Source: Candidatus Aminicenantota bacterium
GTDB taxonomy: Bacteria; Acidobacteriota; Aminicenantia; Aminicenantales; UBA4085
Assembly: GCA_016931595.1 (NCBI GenBank)
Contig: JAFGEN010000045.1
Location: 1 to 33,087 of the forward strand
Length of the DNA stretch: 33,087 nt
Direction of reading: 5' to 3'
Shown here one piece after another: positions 10,340 through 18,241 of this stretch. A program made the translations under genes and the position numbers. How positions within the stretch are numbered: the stretch's first letter is position 1; every line of letters starts with the position of its first letter. A model generated the notes under the pieces. That model was not told the origin of the DNA. It made no database searches and saw only the letters and a list, made by a program, of their open reading frames with translations.

Positions 10340-11476
10340 ATGTCGGGAAAAAAAGTCCTCCTTCTCGTTTCGCTCGCGGTCTTGGCCGCGGCGGTCTATC
10401 TTTTCGGCCTTCGAAGGGACATGAGCGACTTCAGGGTCTGTTTCCAGGCCGGAGGGCGGGTCCTGAAGGGAGAAACTCTCTATCGCTCTTCCGACGGCCA
10501 TTTGCAGTTCAAGTATGCCCCGGCCGCGGCCCTGGTTTATGCTCCGCTTTCCACCCTTCCGTGGGAGGCGGCCAAAGCGGTCTGGTTTGTGGTTATGATC
10601 CTTGGCCTGGCCGGCCTTTTGAAGACCCTTTCCCTCTGGGCTTCAGACCGCGGCCGTTCCGCCGTCCAGCCTCTTGTCTGGACCGTGGTCGTGATGGCCA
10701 AGTGCCTCGGACGGGAATTCCAGCTGGGCCAGGTCAATGTCATGATCCTGTTCCTCCTGACTGTCGCCGCCAGGGATGCCTTTTCGGGAAGAGACATCCG
10801 GTCGGGGCTTCTCTGGGGCCTTTCGATCCTGTTCAAACCCTACGGACTGGTGTTCCTGCCATACCTGGTCCTGAAGAGAAAGGGCCGAACCCTCGCGTTC
10901 GGAGCCGGCGCCTTTCTGGCGGGATTGTTGATTCCGGCGGGAATCTACGGTTTTGGAGGGAACTTGACCGTCCTTGAAGAGTGGGTCCGAACGCTTTCCG
11001 CATCCACTCCCGGGCTTCTCAGTGTCGGTGACAACGCTTCGATCTTCGCTTTCCTGGCGAAAGTTTTCCATCTCTCGAGTGGAGCGGCAATGGCCGCCGG
11101 AGGAATCGTGGCGGCCGGTCTCGGCGTCTTCCTGCTCCTTCTGATCATCCGCGGAACCCGGGATAAAATCTCAGGGGCGTGGTTTGCCGAGACCGCCGTC
11201 CTGATGATGTTCATCCCGCTTCTTTCCCCCCTCGGCTGGAATTACAACTATCTCTACGGATTGCCGGCCGTTTTCGCTCTGTTGACCGTTCGGCCGGACT
11301 TCCGGAAGGGTGAGCGGGCGGTCTCAGCCGCGAATTTCGTCCTGATCGGCGGAACGCTCCGCGAAACGATGGGCAAGGCCTTCTTCCGTTATTACACTCG
11401 GACGGCCCTGATCGTCCCCAGCTTTCTCCTGGTCTTTGCCCAGCTTCTCTCCGCCCGCCGCCGGCGCCTCCTCTGA
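10340..11476 (+). CDS. Polytopic membrane glycosyltransferase, GT87/DUF2029-like
   Basis: Multiple hydrophobic segments; DFRVCFQAGGRVLKGETLYRSSDGHLQFKYAPAAALVYAPLSTLPWEAAKAVW matches the GT87 N-terminal pattern. Confidence 0.8.
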   Translation: MSGKKVLLLVSLAVLAAAVYLFGLRRDMSDFRVCFQAGGRVLKGETLYRSSDGHLQFKYAPAAALVYAPLSTLPWEAAKAVWFVVMILGLAGLLKTLSLWASDRGRSAVQPLVWTVVVMAKCLGREFQLGQVNVMILFLLTVAARDAFSGRDIRSGLLWGLSILFKPYGLVFLPYLVLKRKGRTLAFGAGAFLAGLLIPAGIYGFGGNLTVLEEWVRTLSASTPGLLSVGDNASIFAFLAKVFHLSSGAAMAAGGIVAAGLGVFLLLLIIRGTRDKISGAWFAETAVLMMFIPLLSPLGWNYNYLYGLPAVFALLTVRPDFRKGERAVSAANFVLIGGTLRETMGKAFFRYYTRTALIVPSFLLVFAQLLSARRRRLL

Positions 11477-11486
11477 CCGGGAGGGT

Positions 11487-13562
11487 TTATTTTTTTCCGA
11501 GAATTTCGTCAACCAGGGGCTTGGCCTCATAGATATTGGTCAAGGCTTCGATGATTCCTTTGGCGTGGACCATGACCGAACGATTCTGGACGTCGGTATA
11601 AACGAAGCGCGAGGGCAGGCTCTGAATGTTTCCGTCGAACAGGACGCCTGAGAATTCACCCTTGCGGTTGACCACCGGGGATCCGGAGTTGCCGCCGATC
11701 GAGTCGCAGGCGGCAACGAAGTTAACCGGAGTATCGAGCTTGATCCGGGACTTGGCCGAAAGAACCCTTTCCGGAAGCTCATAGGGATCTTTGTAGCCGT
11801 TGCGGGCGGCCAGGTCGAACATCCCCTTGAATGTGGTGAAAAAGGGAATCTTCTTTCCGTTTTCCTCGTATCCCTTGACCGGGCCGAAGCTGAGGCGGAG
11901 CGAACCCGTTGCGTCGGGCGGGATGGCGGCCCCCCTGAGCTTGAACATGGCCTGGGCGATCAAGGCTCCGTTCTTGGTTTCGACCGATTGGACTTCTTCC
12001 TCGTACCTCTTGCGGACTCCCCGGGAAACAGGATCGATCAACCAGGCCAATTTGATCATCGGGTCATTCGACAGGGCCACGGACTGAAATCCTCCGTCCA
12101 AATAGGCCTTCCGGACGTTTGGATCGCCCAGCTCGGTCCCGTTGACGAGATCCTTGGCCACATCCTCGGCCAGGCGGCCGGCAAACAGCCACTTGACCTC
12201 GGCCATGTCCCCGAACTCCTTCTGAAGCTGGATGAGGGAGTCGGTCAGGTTGAAGATTTCGAGGTCCTGGTAAACAGGCGTCACGGTCATCATTCGGCGG
12301 GTGAGAGCTGGGAGGGCGACGTCTCGGAATTCCCGAAGCCGGTCGCTTTCCGGCTTTATCTTTTCGACGGCCAGGCGGACAAGGCTTCGGGCGGTCGAGA
12401 AATACGTCGTCGAAAAACCGGCCCCGCCTTCGAAAAACCGGTAAAGCTTATAAATTTCGGCGTAGGTTTGCTGGGCCCGGGCGACCTCGTCCCAAGCCTT
12501 GCCGTAAAGCGCCTCCATCTCCGGATCGCGGCGGACGGCCTCCCGCAGGTCGTTTTCCTCTTTGAGCTTTTTCTCCATCAAGGCCGCGTCGAGAAGGCCG
12601 GAGTGGTAACCGGTCGTCGCTTTGAGGCTGTTTTCGATCCCGAACAGGGTGCCCAAGGCGAACCGGGCCGCCTCCGGGCCCCGCCTGGAGAAATCCTTGA
12701 GTCCGGCCCGGCGGCGGGCATAGTGAGCCAGGGTCCAGGGATAGCTGACATCCCGGAGAAACTCGAGCTGGGAGTAAGTCAGGAGACGGCCGGTTGAGCC
12801 GGGATGGCCGGAGACAAAGACCAAATCGCCTTCCTTCAGGTTCCCGGTGTTCCATTTCAGATAATGAGGCGTGACATAGGGCGCGTCATTTTCATAGAGA
12901 CGGAACAAGGTGACGTCGAGGTCGTAGCGCGGATAGGTGAAGTTGTCCTGGTCTCCGCCGAAAAAAGCGACCAGGTTCTCCGGGGCGAAGACGAGCCGGA
13001 CGTCGCTGAAGACTTTGTACCTGTAGAGGTGGTACAGCCCCCCGGAAAAGAGGTTGATAACCGAACAGCGCAGGCCGGTTATTTGGGATTCTTCCTTTTC
13101 GATCGCAGCAACGGCCAGGTTCCTGGCCTCAGCCGCCTGGATGGCGTTCATCTCCGGCGTGACGGTCCCGAGGACCCGGGCGGTCACATCCTCCAGGCTC
13201 TGGAGCACCGTCACCTCCATGCCCGGCACCTTGAGCTCCTCGGCCCGGCTCCGGGCATAGAAGCCCAGTTTCATCAGGTCGCGGTCGGCGGTGCTGAGCC
13301 GTTGAATCGCGCTTCGGCCGACATGGTGGTTGGTCAGGACCAGGCCCTCGGGGGCGACGAATGAACCCGAGGCTCCGCCGAACCTGACGGACGACAGGCG
13401 AAGGTGGTCGAGCCACTCGGGGGTGATATCGAATTTGTATTTTGTCCTCAGCATTACGTCCGGGGGCATGTTGAACAGCCACAAACCCTCGTCGCCCAAG
13501 GCGGTCCCGGCCGCAATCAGGGCCAGGGCTCCAAACATCACGCATTTGAACCACGTCTTCAT
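11487..13562 (-). CDS. Secreted S46-family peptidase (dipeptidyl-peptidase 7/11-like)
   Basis: Signal peptide; GLVLTNHHVGRSAIQ, GGDQDNFTYPRYDLDVTLFR, GNSGSPVVNRKGEFSGVLFDGN. Confidence 0.92.
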   Translation of the reverse strand: MKTWFKCVMFGALALIAAGTALGDEGLWLFNMPPDVMLRTKYKFDITPEWLDHLRLSSVRFGGASGSFVAPEGLVLTNHHVGRSAIQRLSTADRDLMKLGFYARSRAEELKVPGMEVTVLQSLEDVTARVLGTVTPEMNAIQAAEARNLAVAAIEKEESQITGLRCSVINLFSGGLYHLYRYKVFSDVRLVFAPENLVAFFGGDQDNFTYPRYDLDVTLFRLYENDAPYVTPHYLKWNTGNLKEGDLVFVSGHPGSTGRLLTYSQLEFLRDVSYPWTLAHYARRRAGLKDFSRRGPEAARFALGTLFGIENSLKATTGYHSGLLDAALMEKKLKEENDLREAVRRDPEMEALYGKAWDEVARAQQTYAEIYKLYRFFEGGAGFSTTYFSTARSLVRLAVEKIKPESDRLREFRDVALPALTRRMMTVTPVYQDLEIFNLTDSLIQLQKEFGDMAEVKWLFAGRLAEDVAKDLVNGTELGDPNVRKAYLDGGFQSVALSNDPMIKLAWLIDPVSRGVRKRYEEEVQSVETKNGALIAQAMFKLRGAAIPPDATGSLRLSFGPVKGYEENGKKIPFFTTFKGMFDLAARNGYKDPYELPERVLSAKSRIKLDTPVNFVAACDSIGGNSGSPVVNRKGEFSGVLFDGNIQSLPSRFVYTDVQNRSVMVHAKGIIEALTNIYEAKPLVDEILGKK

Positions 13563-13610
13563 CAGTGAGCTCCTCTCCGAGAACGTCTTTCCATCATAAT
13601 CGATCGCCGG

Positions 13611-13958
13611 TCATTTTTCCAGAATCACAACGGCCACGGCGTAGGTCGCGAGGTGGGTCAGGGAAACGTGGGTTTGGGTGAATCCGAACGTTTCCGCGTC
13701 GCGAACGGCCAAAGTCGGCTTTCCCGATGGAAGGTTGACGACCTCGACCGAGGCCCAGGGAACTCCCCGCCCGAGGGCCTTGATGAACGCCTCCTTGGCC
13801 GCAAACCTTGCCGCCAGGTGCTGGAACTTGTTCTTCTTCCCCTCGCTGTAGGCCACCTCGCCCGGAGTGAAGACCTTGTCGACGAACCGGGCGTTCCGCT
13901 CGACCGCTTTTTGAACCCGCTCGATTTCGATCATGTCGATTCCGATGCCGAAAATCAT
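13611..13958 (-). CDS. acpS: Holo-[acyl-carrier-protein] synthase
   Basis: MIFGIGIDMIEIERVQKAVE...FTPGEVAYSEG...LAARFAAKEAFIKALG...VSLTHLATYAVAVVILEK; ATG at 13958 preceded by GGAGTGGAGC. Confidence 0.95.
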   Translation of the reverse strand: MIFGIGIDMIEIERVQKAVERNARFVDKVFTPGEVAYSEGKKNKFQHLAARFAAKEAFIKALGRGVPWASVEVVNLPSGKPTLAVRDAETFGFTQTHVSLTHLATYAVAVVILEK

Positions 13959-13968
13959 GCTCCACTCC

Positions 13969-15588
13969 TTAATGGTAACTGCGCTTGGTCCGGCGGGACC
14001 GGTGAAAAGCGACCGCAAAGCGGTGGGCTTCGTCCCGGACATGCTGGATGAGCTTGAGGGCAGGGGAGGTCCGTTCGAGACGAAGACCGCCCGGGCGGCC
14101 TGCGGTATAAAGGGTTTCCTCGCGCTTGGCCAGGGCGGCGACGGGTAGGTTGGACAGTCCGAGCTCGGCCAGAGCCGCCATGGCGGCGGATAATTGGGGT
14201 AGGCCGCCGTCCACAAAGACAAGGTCGGGTTTTGGACGATCTTCCCGCAGAACTCGGGTCAACCGCCTGGTGACGGCCTCCCGGAGCGAGGCGGTGTCGT
14301 CCGGCCCGCGCGTCCCCTTGATGATGTATTTCCGGTAGCCGTCCTTCCATGGGCGACCGTTCAGAAACGTGACCAGGGATGCGACCGTCTCGAGCCCCCG
14401 GGTATGGGAGACATCGAATCCGTCGATCCTGACGGGCAGAATGGATAGACCGAGCACGGCTCGAAGGTCTTCGAGGGCGGACTGGCCGCCTGGGGCCCGC
14501 CGAAGCAGGATTTCGGCGTTTTTCGAGGCCCAGTCCAGAAGCGTCCGGTTCCGCCCTTTTTTGGGGACGGTCAGCGAGACGGCCTGTCCGGCGCATGTTT
14601 TCCAGGCTGCTTGAAGGCCGCCCGCACCGGAAGGAACGACGGGGACGATGATTTTTCCGGGGATGGGCCGGCCGGAATAAAAGCGAGTCAGGAATTCCCC
14701 GACGGTTTTGGCGGGAGGCCGCCCGGGATCCTCGTCCAGGATGGTTTGCATGGATTCCCGGACTTTTCCTCCCCGCATCTGGAAGACCTGGACGGCCCGC
14801 CGCCCACCGGAAACGGCCAGGCCGACGATGTCGAGGTCCTCATTCCGGACCGATATCGCCTTCGGCCGCGTCCGAATCTGTTCGATCGTGCGGAGCAGGT
14901 CCCGAAACCGGCCCGCGTCCTCGTACCGCTCGGCGGCCGATGCGGCGGTCATCCTCTCGCGGAGCACGGCCGCCAGCTCGCCCGTCCGGCCTTCGAGGAA
15001 AAGAACGGCATCTCGGACCGAGGCCCGGTAGGGCTCCCCGTCGATCCGCCCGACGCAGGGAGCGGAACAGTTCCCCATCTCGAACTCGAGGCAGGGACGT
15101 TTCCGTCCACGGAAGACCGTGTCTTCACAGGTTCGCAAGCGGAATCCCTTGGCCAGGATCTGGATCGTTTTTCTGGCCTCCCGGGCGGGGGAAAACGGCC
15201 CGAAATAACGGGCCCCGTCGTCGGCGGCCTTCCGGACCAGGAATACGGCCGGAAAGGGGTTCTGGACGGTCACCCGAAGATAGGGAAAGCTCTTGTCATC
15301 CTTGAGGCGGAGGTTGAATTTCGGCTGGACATGCTGGACGAAATTGTTTTCGAGAAAGACCGCTTCCCGCTCGGATCCCGTGAGGAGAAAATCGATCCGA
15401 TCCGTCTCGGCCAGGATGTTATGGATCTTGGGGTCGTCCGTCGGCTGGAAGTAGGACTTCACCCTGTCCCTGAGGGAGCGGGCCTTGCCGATGTAGACGG
15501 TTTCGCCCGCGGCGTTTTTGAAAAAATAGATTCCCGGCCGGTCGGGGAGGGTGACGGCCGTTTCTTTCAGCAGGTGGGGCGTCCCCAT
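13969..15588 (-). CDS. uvrC: UvrABC system protein C, lacking the C-terminal HhH domain
   Basis: GIYFFKNAAGETVYIGKARSLRDRVKSYF (GIY-YIG), Cys cluster CEDTVFRGRKRPCLEFEMGNCSAPCVG, UVR region, FDVSHTRG, VFVDGGLPQL, RDEAHRFAVAFHRSRRTKRSYH*. Confidence 0.96.
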   Translation of the reverse strand: MGTPHLLKETAVTLPDRPGIYFFKNAAGETVYIGKARSLRDRVKSYFQPTDDPKIHNILAETDRIDFLLTGSEREAVFLENNFVQHVQPKFNLRLKDDKSFPYLRVTVQNPFPAVFLVRKAADDGARYFGPFSPAREARKTIQILAKGFRLRTCEDTVFRGRKRPCLEFEMGNCSAPCVGRIDGEPYRASVRDAVLFLEGRTGELAAVLRERMTAASAAERYEDAGRFRDLLRTIEQIRTRPKAISVRNEDLDIVGLAVSGGRRAVQVFQMRGGKVRESMQTILDEDPGRPPAKTVGEFLTRFYSGRPIPGKIIVPVVPSGAGGLQAAWKTCAGQAVSLTVPKKGRNRTLLDWASKNAEILLRRAPGGQSALEDLRAVLGLSILPVRIDGFDVSHTRGLETVASLVTFLNGRPWKDGYRKYIIKGTRGPDDTASLREAVTRRLTRVLREDRPKPDLVFVDGGLPQLSAAMAALAELGLSNLPVAALAKREETLYTAGRPGGLRLERTSPALKLIQHVRDEAHRFAVAFHRSRRTKRSYH

Positions 15589-15591
15589 CCT

Positions 15592-17580
15592 CTACATCTC
15601 CAGCTCGACCTTTTTCAGCCGGGCGATCTCGTCGCGAAGTCTGGCCGCTTTCTCGAAGTCGAGGTCACGCGCCGCCGTTTTCATCGCCCTCTCGAGCTCG
15701 TCGAGTTTCTTTTTTCGCTTTTGCGGAGAAAGGTATACGGCCCGATCCTCGGCGATCCGGGTGTAATCGAAGTAATCGCTGTCGGCTTCCGTCACGAGTC
15801 CCTCGTCGATCCGTTTCCGGATCGACCGCGGGGTGATCCCGTTTTCAGCGTTGTAACGGGACTGGATGTCCCGCCGCCGTCCCGTTTCGGCCAGGGCCGC
15901 CTTGATGGAATCGGTGACGACGTCGGCGTAGAGGATGGCCCGCCCTTCCAGGTGTCGGGCGGCCCGGCCGAACGTCTGGATGAGCGCCGTCGCCGAGCGG
16001 AGGAACCCCTCCTTGTCGGCATCGAGGATCGCCACCAGGGAGACCTCCGGCAGGTCAAGGCCTTCCCGAAGGAGATTGATGCCGATCAGGGCGTCGAACG
16101 CGCCTTTCCGAAGGTCCCGCAGAAGAACAACCCGTTCGAGCGTCTCGATTTCGGAATGCAAGTACCGAACCCGGAGGCCAAGGTCGTGGTAGTGGCGGGT
16201 CAGGTCCTCGGCCATCTTCTTGGTCAGGGGCGTGATAAGGACTCGTTCGCCGAGAGCGGCCCGCTTCTCGATCTCCTTGCGAAGGTCCTCGACCTGGCCG
16301 GAGACGGGCCGGATTTCGACTTCGGGATCGATCAATCCCGTCGGCCGGATGACTTGTTCGACCGCCTTGCCCCCGGCGGCCTTGATCTCGTAGGCCGCCG
16401 GGGTGGCCGAAATGCAGAGGACCTGTCCGACCCGGTTCTCGAATTCGGCGAACTGGAGCGGGCGGTTGTCCAGGGCCGAAGGCAGCCGGAAGCCGTGCTC
16501 GATCAGGGTCAGCTTTCGGGAGCGGTCGCCGTGATACATTCCCCCGATCTGGGGAATGGTGACATGGGATTCGTCGATGATCGTCAGAAAGTCCCGTGGG
16601 TAATAGTCAAGGAGGGTGTAGGGGGGCTGCCCGGGCTTCCTGCGGCTGAGGTAGAGGGAGTAATTTTCGATGCCCGGACAATGCCCGAATTCCCTGAGCA
16701 TGTCCAGGTCGAACAGGGTTCGTTCCTCAAGACGTTCAGCTTCGACGAACAGGCCCTTTCCCCGCAGCTCGTCGATGTGCCGCTTCAACTCCTCCTCGAT
16801 GGCCGAGACGGAGGCGTCGAGGATGGTTTTGGGCGTGGAAAAAAATGTCCGGGGATGGATGACGATCCGGTCGAATTCCCGAAAGATCCGGCCGAGGAGA
16901 GGGTCGATCGAGGTCAGGCGGACGACCCGGTCGCCGTCGAGCTCGACACGGTAGGCGAAATCGGCGTAAGCGGGGAAGACTTCGACGAGATCTCCCCGGA
17001 CACGGAAGCCGCCCCGTTTGAATTCCGCTTCCTGCCGCTCGTACTGGATCTCGACCAGGGCCCGGATGAGATCCCGCCGGGGAAGCGTCTCCCCGACGGA
17101 CAGAGCCCGGCTCATGGCGTAGTAGGTTTCCGGAGCGCCGATGCCGTAAATGCAGGAGACCGAGGCGACGATGATTACGTCCCGGCGCTCGAACAATCGG
17201 TTGGTTGCGTTCAGCCGCATCCGGTCGATTTCATCGTTGATCGTGACTTCCTTGGCGATGTAGGTGTTGGAGGAGGGGATATAGGCCTCGGGCTGGTAAT
17301 AATCGTAATAGGAGACGAAGTATTCGACGGCGTTATTTGGAAAGAACCGCCGGAACTCCTGGTACAGCTGGGCGGCCAGGGTTTTGTTGTGTGAGATGAC
17401 CAGGACGGGGCGGTCGGCCCGGGCGATAACATTGGCCATCGTGAACGTCTTTCCAGAGCCCGTCACCCCCATTAGGACTTGGGTCCGGCGACCTTCGGCC
17501 AGGCCCCGAGTCAATTCCTCAATGGCCCGAACCTGATCGCCCCTTGGGTTGAAATCCGATTCGAGGCGGAACGATTCCAT
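15592..17580 (-). CDS. uvrB: UvrABC system protein B
   Basis: GVTGSGKTFTMANVI, FVSYYDYYQPEAYIPSSNTYIAKE, DESHVTIPQIGGMYHGDRSRK, INLLREGLDLPEVSLVAILDADKEGFLRS, C-terminal UVR motif. Confidence 0.98.
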   Translation of the reverse strand: MESFRLESDFNPRGDQVRAIEELTRGLAEGRRTQVLMGVTGSGKTFTMANVIARADRPVLVISHNKTLAAQLYQEFRRFFPNNAVEYFVSYYDYYQPEAYIPSSNTYIAKEVTINDEIDRMRLNATNRLFERRDVIIVASVSCIYGIGAPETYYAMSRALSVGETLPRRDLIRALVEIQYERQEAEFKRGGFRVRGDLVEVFPAYADFAYRVELDGDRVVRLTSIDPLLGRIFREFDRIVIHPRTFFSTPKTILDASVSAIEEELKRHIDELRGKGLFVEAERLEERTLFDLDMLREFGHCPGIENYSLYLSRRKPGQPPYTLLDYYPRDFLTIIDESHVTIPQIGGMYHGDRSRKLTLIEHGFRLPSALDNRPLQFAEFENRVGQVLCISATPAAYEIKAAGGKAVEQVIRPTGLIDPEVEIRPVSGQVEDLRKEIEKRAALGERVLITPLTKKMAEDLTRHYHDLGLRVRYLHSEIETLERVVLLRDLRKGAFDALIGINLLREGLDLPEVSLVAILDADKEGFLRSATALIQTFGRAARHLEGRAILYADVVTDSIKAALAETGRRRDIQSRYNAENGITPRSIRKRIDEGLVTEADSDYFDYTRIAEDRAVYLSPQKRKKKLDELERAMKTAARDLDFEKAARLRDEIARLKKVELEM

Positions 17581-17633
17581 TCTAATAACGAATTATAGCA
17601 GAGAAAACGGGAAGATCCGGTTCCGAACCGGTT

Positions 17634-18017
17634 TTACCCCGATTTGGACTGGCCGGTGAGCACGCCGCCCCGGAAACGGGCCCCGTTTTCGACCGACAGG
17701 CGGGCTGCGGAGATATCGCCCTTGACGTCGGATTCGGCGGCCAGGAAGACGCGGCCGGAAGCCTGGATCGGCCCGACCAGGGTTCCGTAAATATAAACAT
17801 CCCTGGCCGTAACGGCGGCTTCGACTCGGGCGTTCCGGTCGACGTAGAGATTGGCCTCGGGAATGCGGAGGGTGCCTTTGAACCGGCCCTGGACGCAGAA
17901 ATCCTCGGCCGCGGAAAAATCCCCCTCGAAGACTCCGGTCGTTCCTACCCGGGGAAGGTTGGCGGGAATCGCCGGCCGCGGATCACCGTTTTTTTCGGGA
18001 AGATCATTCCGGCTCAT
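17634..18017 (-). CDS. Bactofilin family (polymer-forming) protein
   Basis: GTTGVFEGDFSAAEDFCVQGRFKGTLRIPEANLYVDRNARVEAAVTARDVYIYGTLVGPIQASGRVFLAAESDVKGDISAARLSVENGARFRGGV: repetitive bactofilin beta-helix pattern. AAGGAGG upstream of ATG. Confidence 0.92.
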   Translation of the reverse strand: MSRNDLPEKNGDPRPAIPANLPRVGTTGVFEGDFSAAEDFCVQGRFKGTLRIPEANLYVDRNARVEAAVTARDVYIYGTLVGPIQASGRVFLAAESDVKGDISAARLSVENGARFRGGVLTGQSKSG

Positions 18018-18049
18018 GGCGGCCTCCTTGTCCGAAGAATTCGCGGCCG

Positions 18050-18078
18050 ATTATCTGGCGAACGGGGAAAAAAGTCAA
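18050..18078 (-). promoter_or_regulatory. Predicted sigma70-type promoter for the bactofilin gene
   Basis: Reverse strand TTGACT (18078-18073), N17, GATAAT (18055-18050). Confidence 0.6.
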
Positions 18079-18092
18079 TCGAAAATTGACTT
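18072..18092. repeat. Perfect inverted repeat AAGTCAAT-CGAAA-ATTGACTT spanning both divergent -35 boxes
   Basis: Read directly: arms 18072-18079 and 18085-18092. Confidence 0.85.
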
Positions 18093-18113
18093 CCCGGCGT
18101 TCCATGATATCAT
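18086..18113 (+). promoter_or_regulatory. Predicted sigma70-type promoter for the VPS10/M14 operon
   Basis: TTGACT (18086-18091), N16, TATCAT (18108-18113); the -10 lies in palindrome ATGATATCAT (18104-18113). Confidence 0.55.
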
Positions 18114-18241
18114 ATTTTTCAAGAAATGGATTTGCGCCTTGAGATGGAAGAAGCGACGTTCTTCGACGTCTAAATCATGATGTGCCAAACCGTCTATTCG
18201 CTAGACGATTTTCATTTATCCCCATTTCCCCAGGAGGTCCC

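Noticed and set aside
14611-17394. 927-aa plus-strand ORF antisense to uvrC and uvrB
   Set aside because: Low-complexity, G/D/R/P/V-rich translation with no domain; uvrC and uvrB on the other strand are unmistakable. Long antisense frames are expected from GC-rich codon bias.
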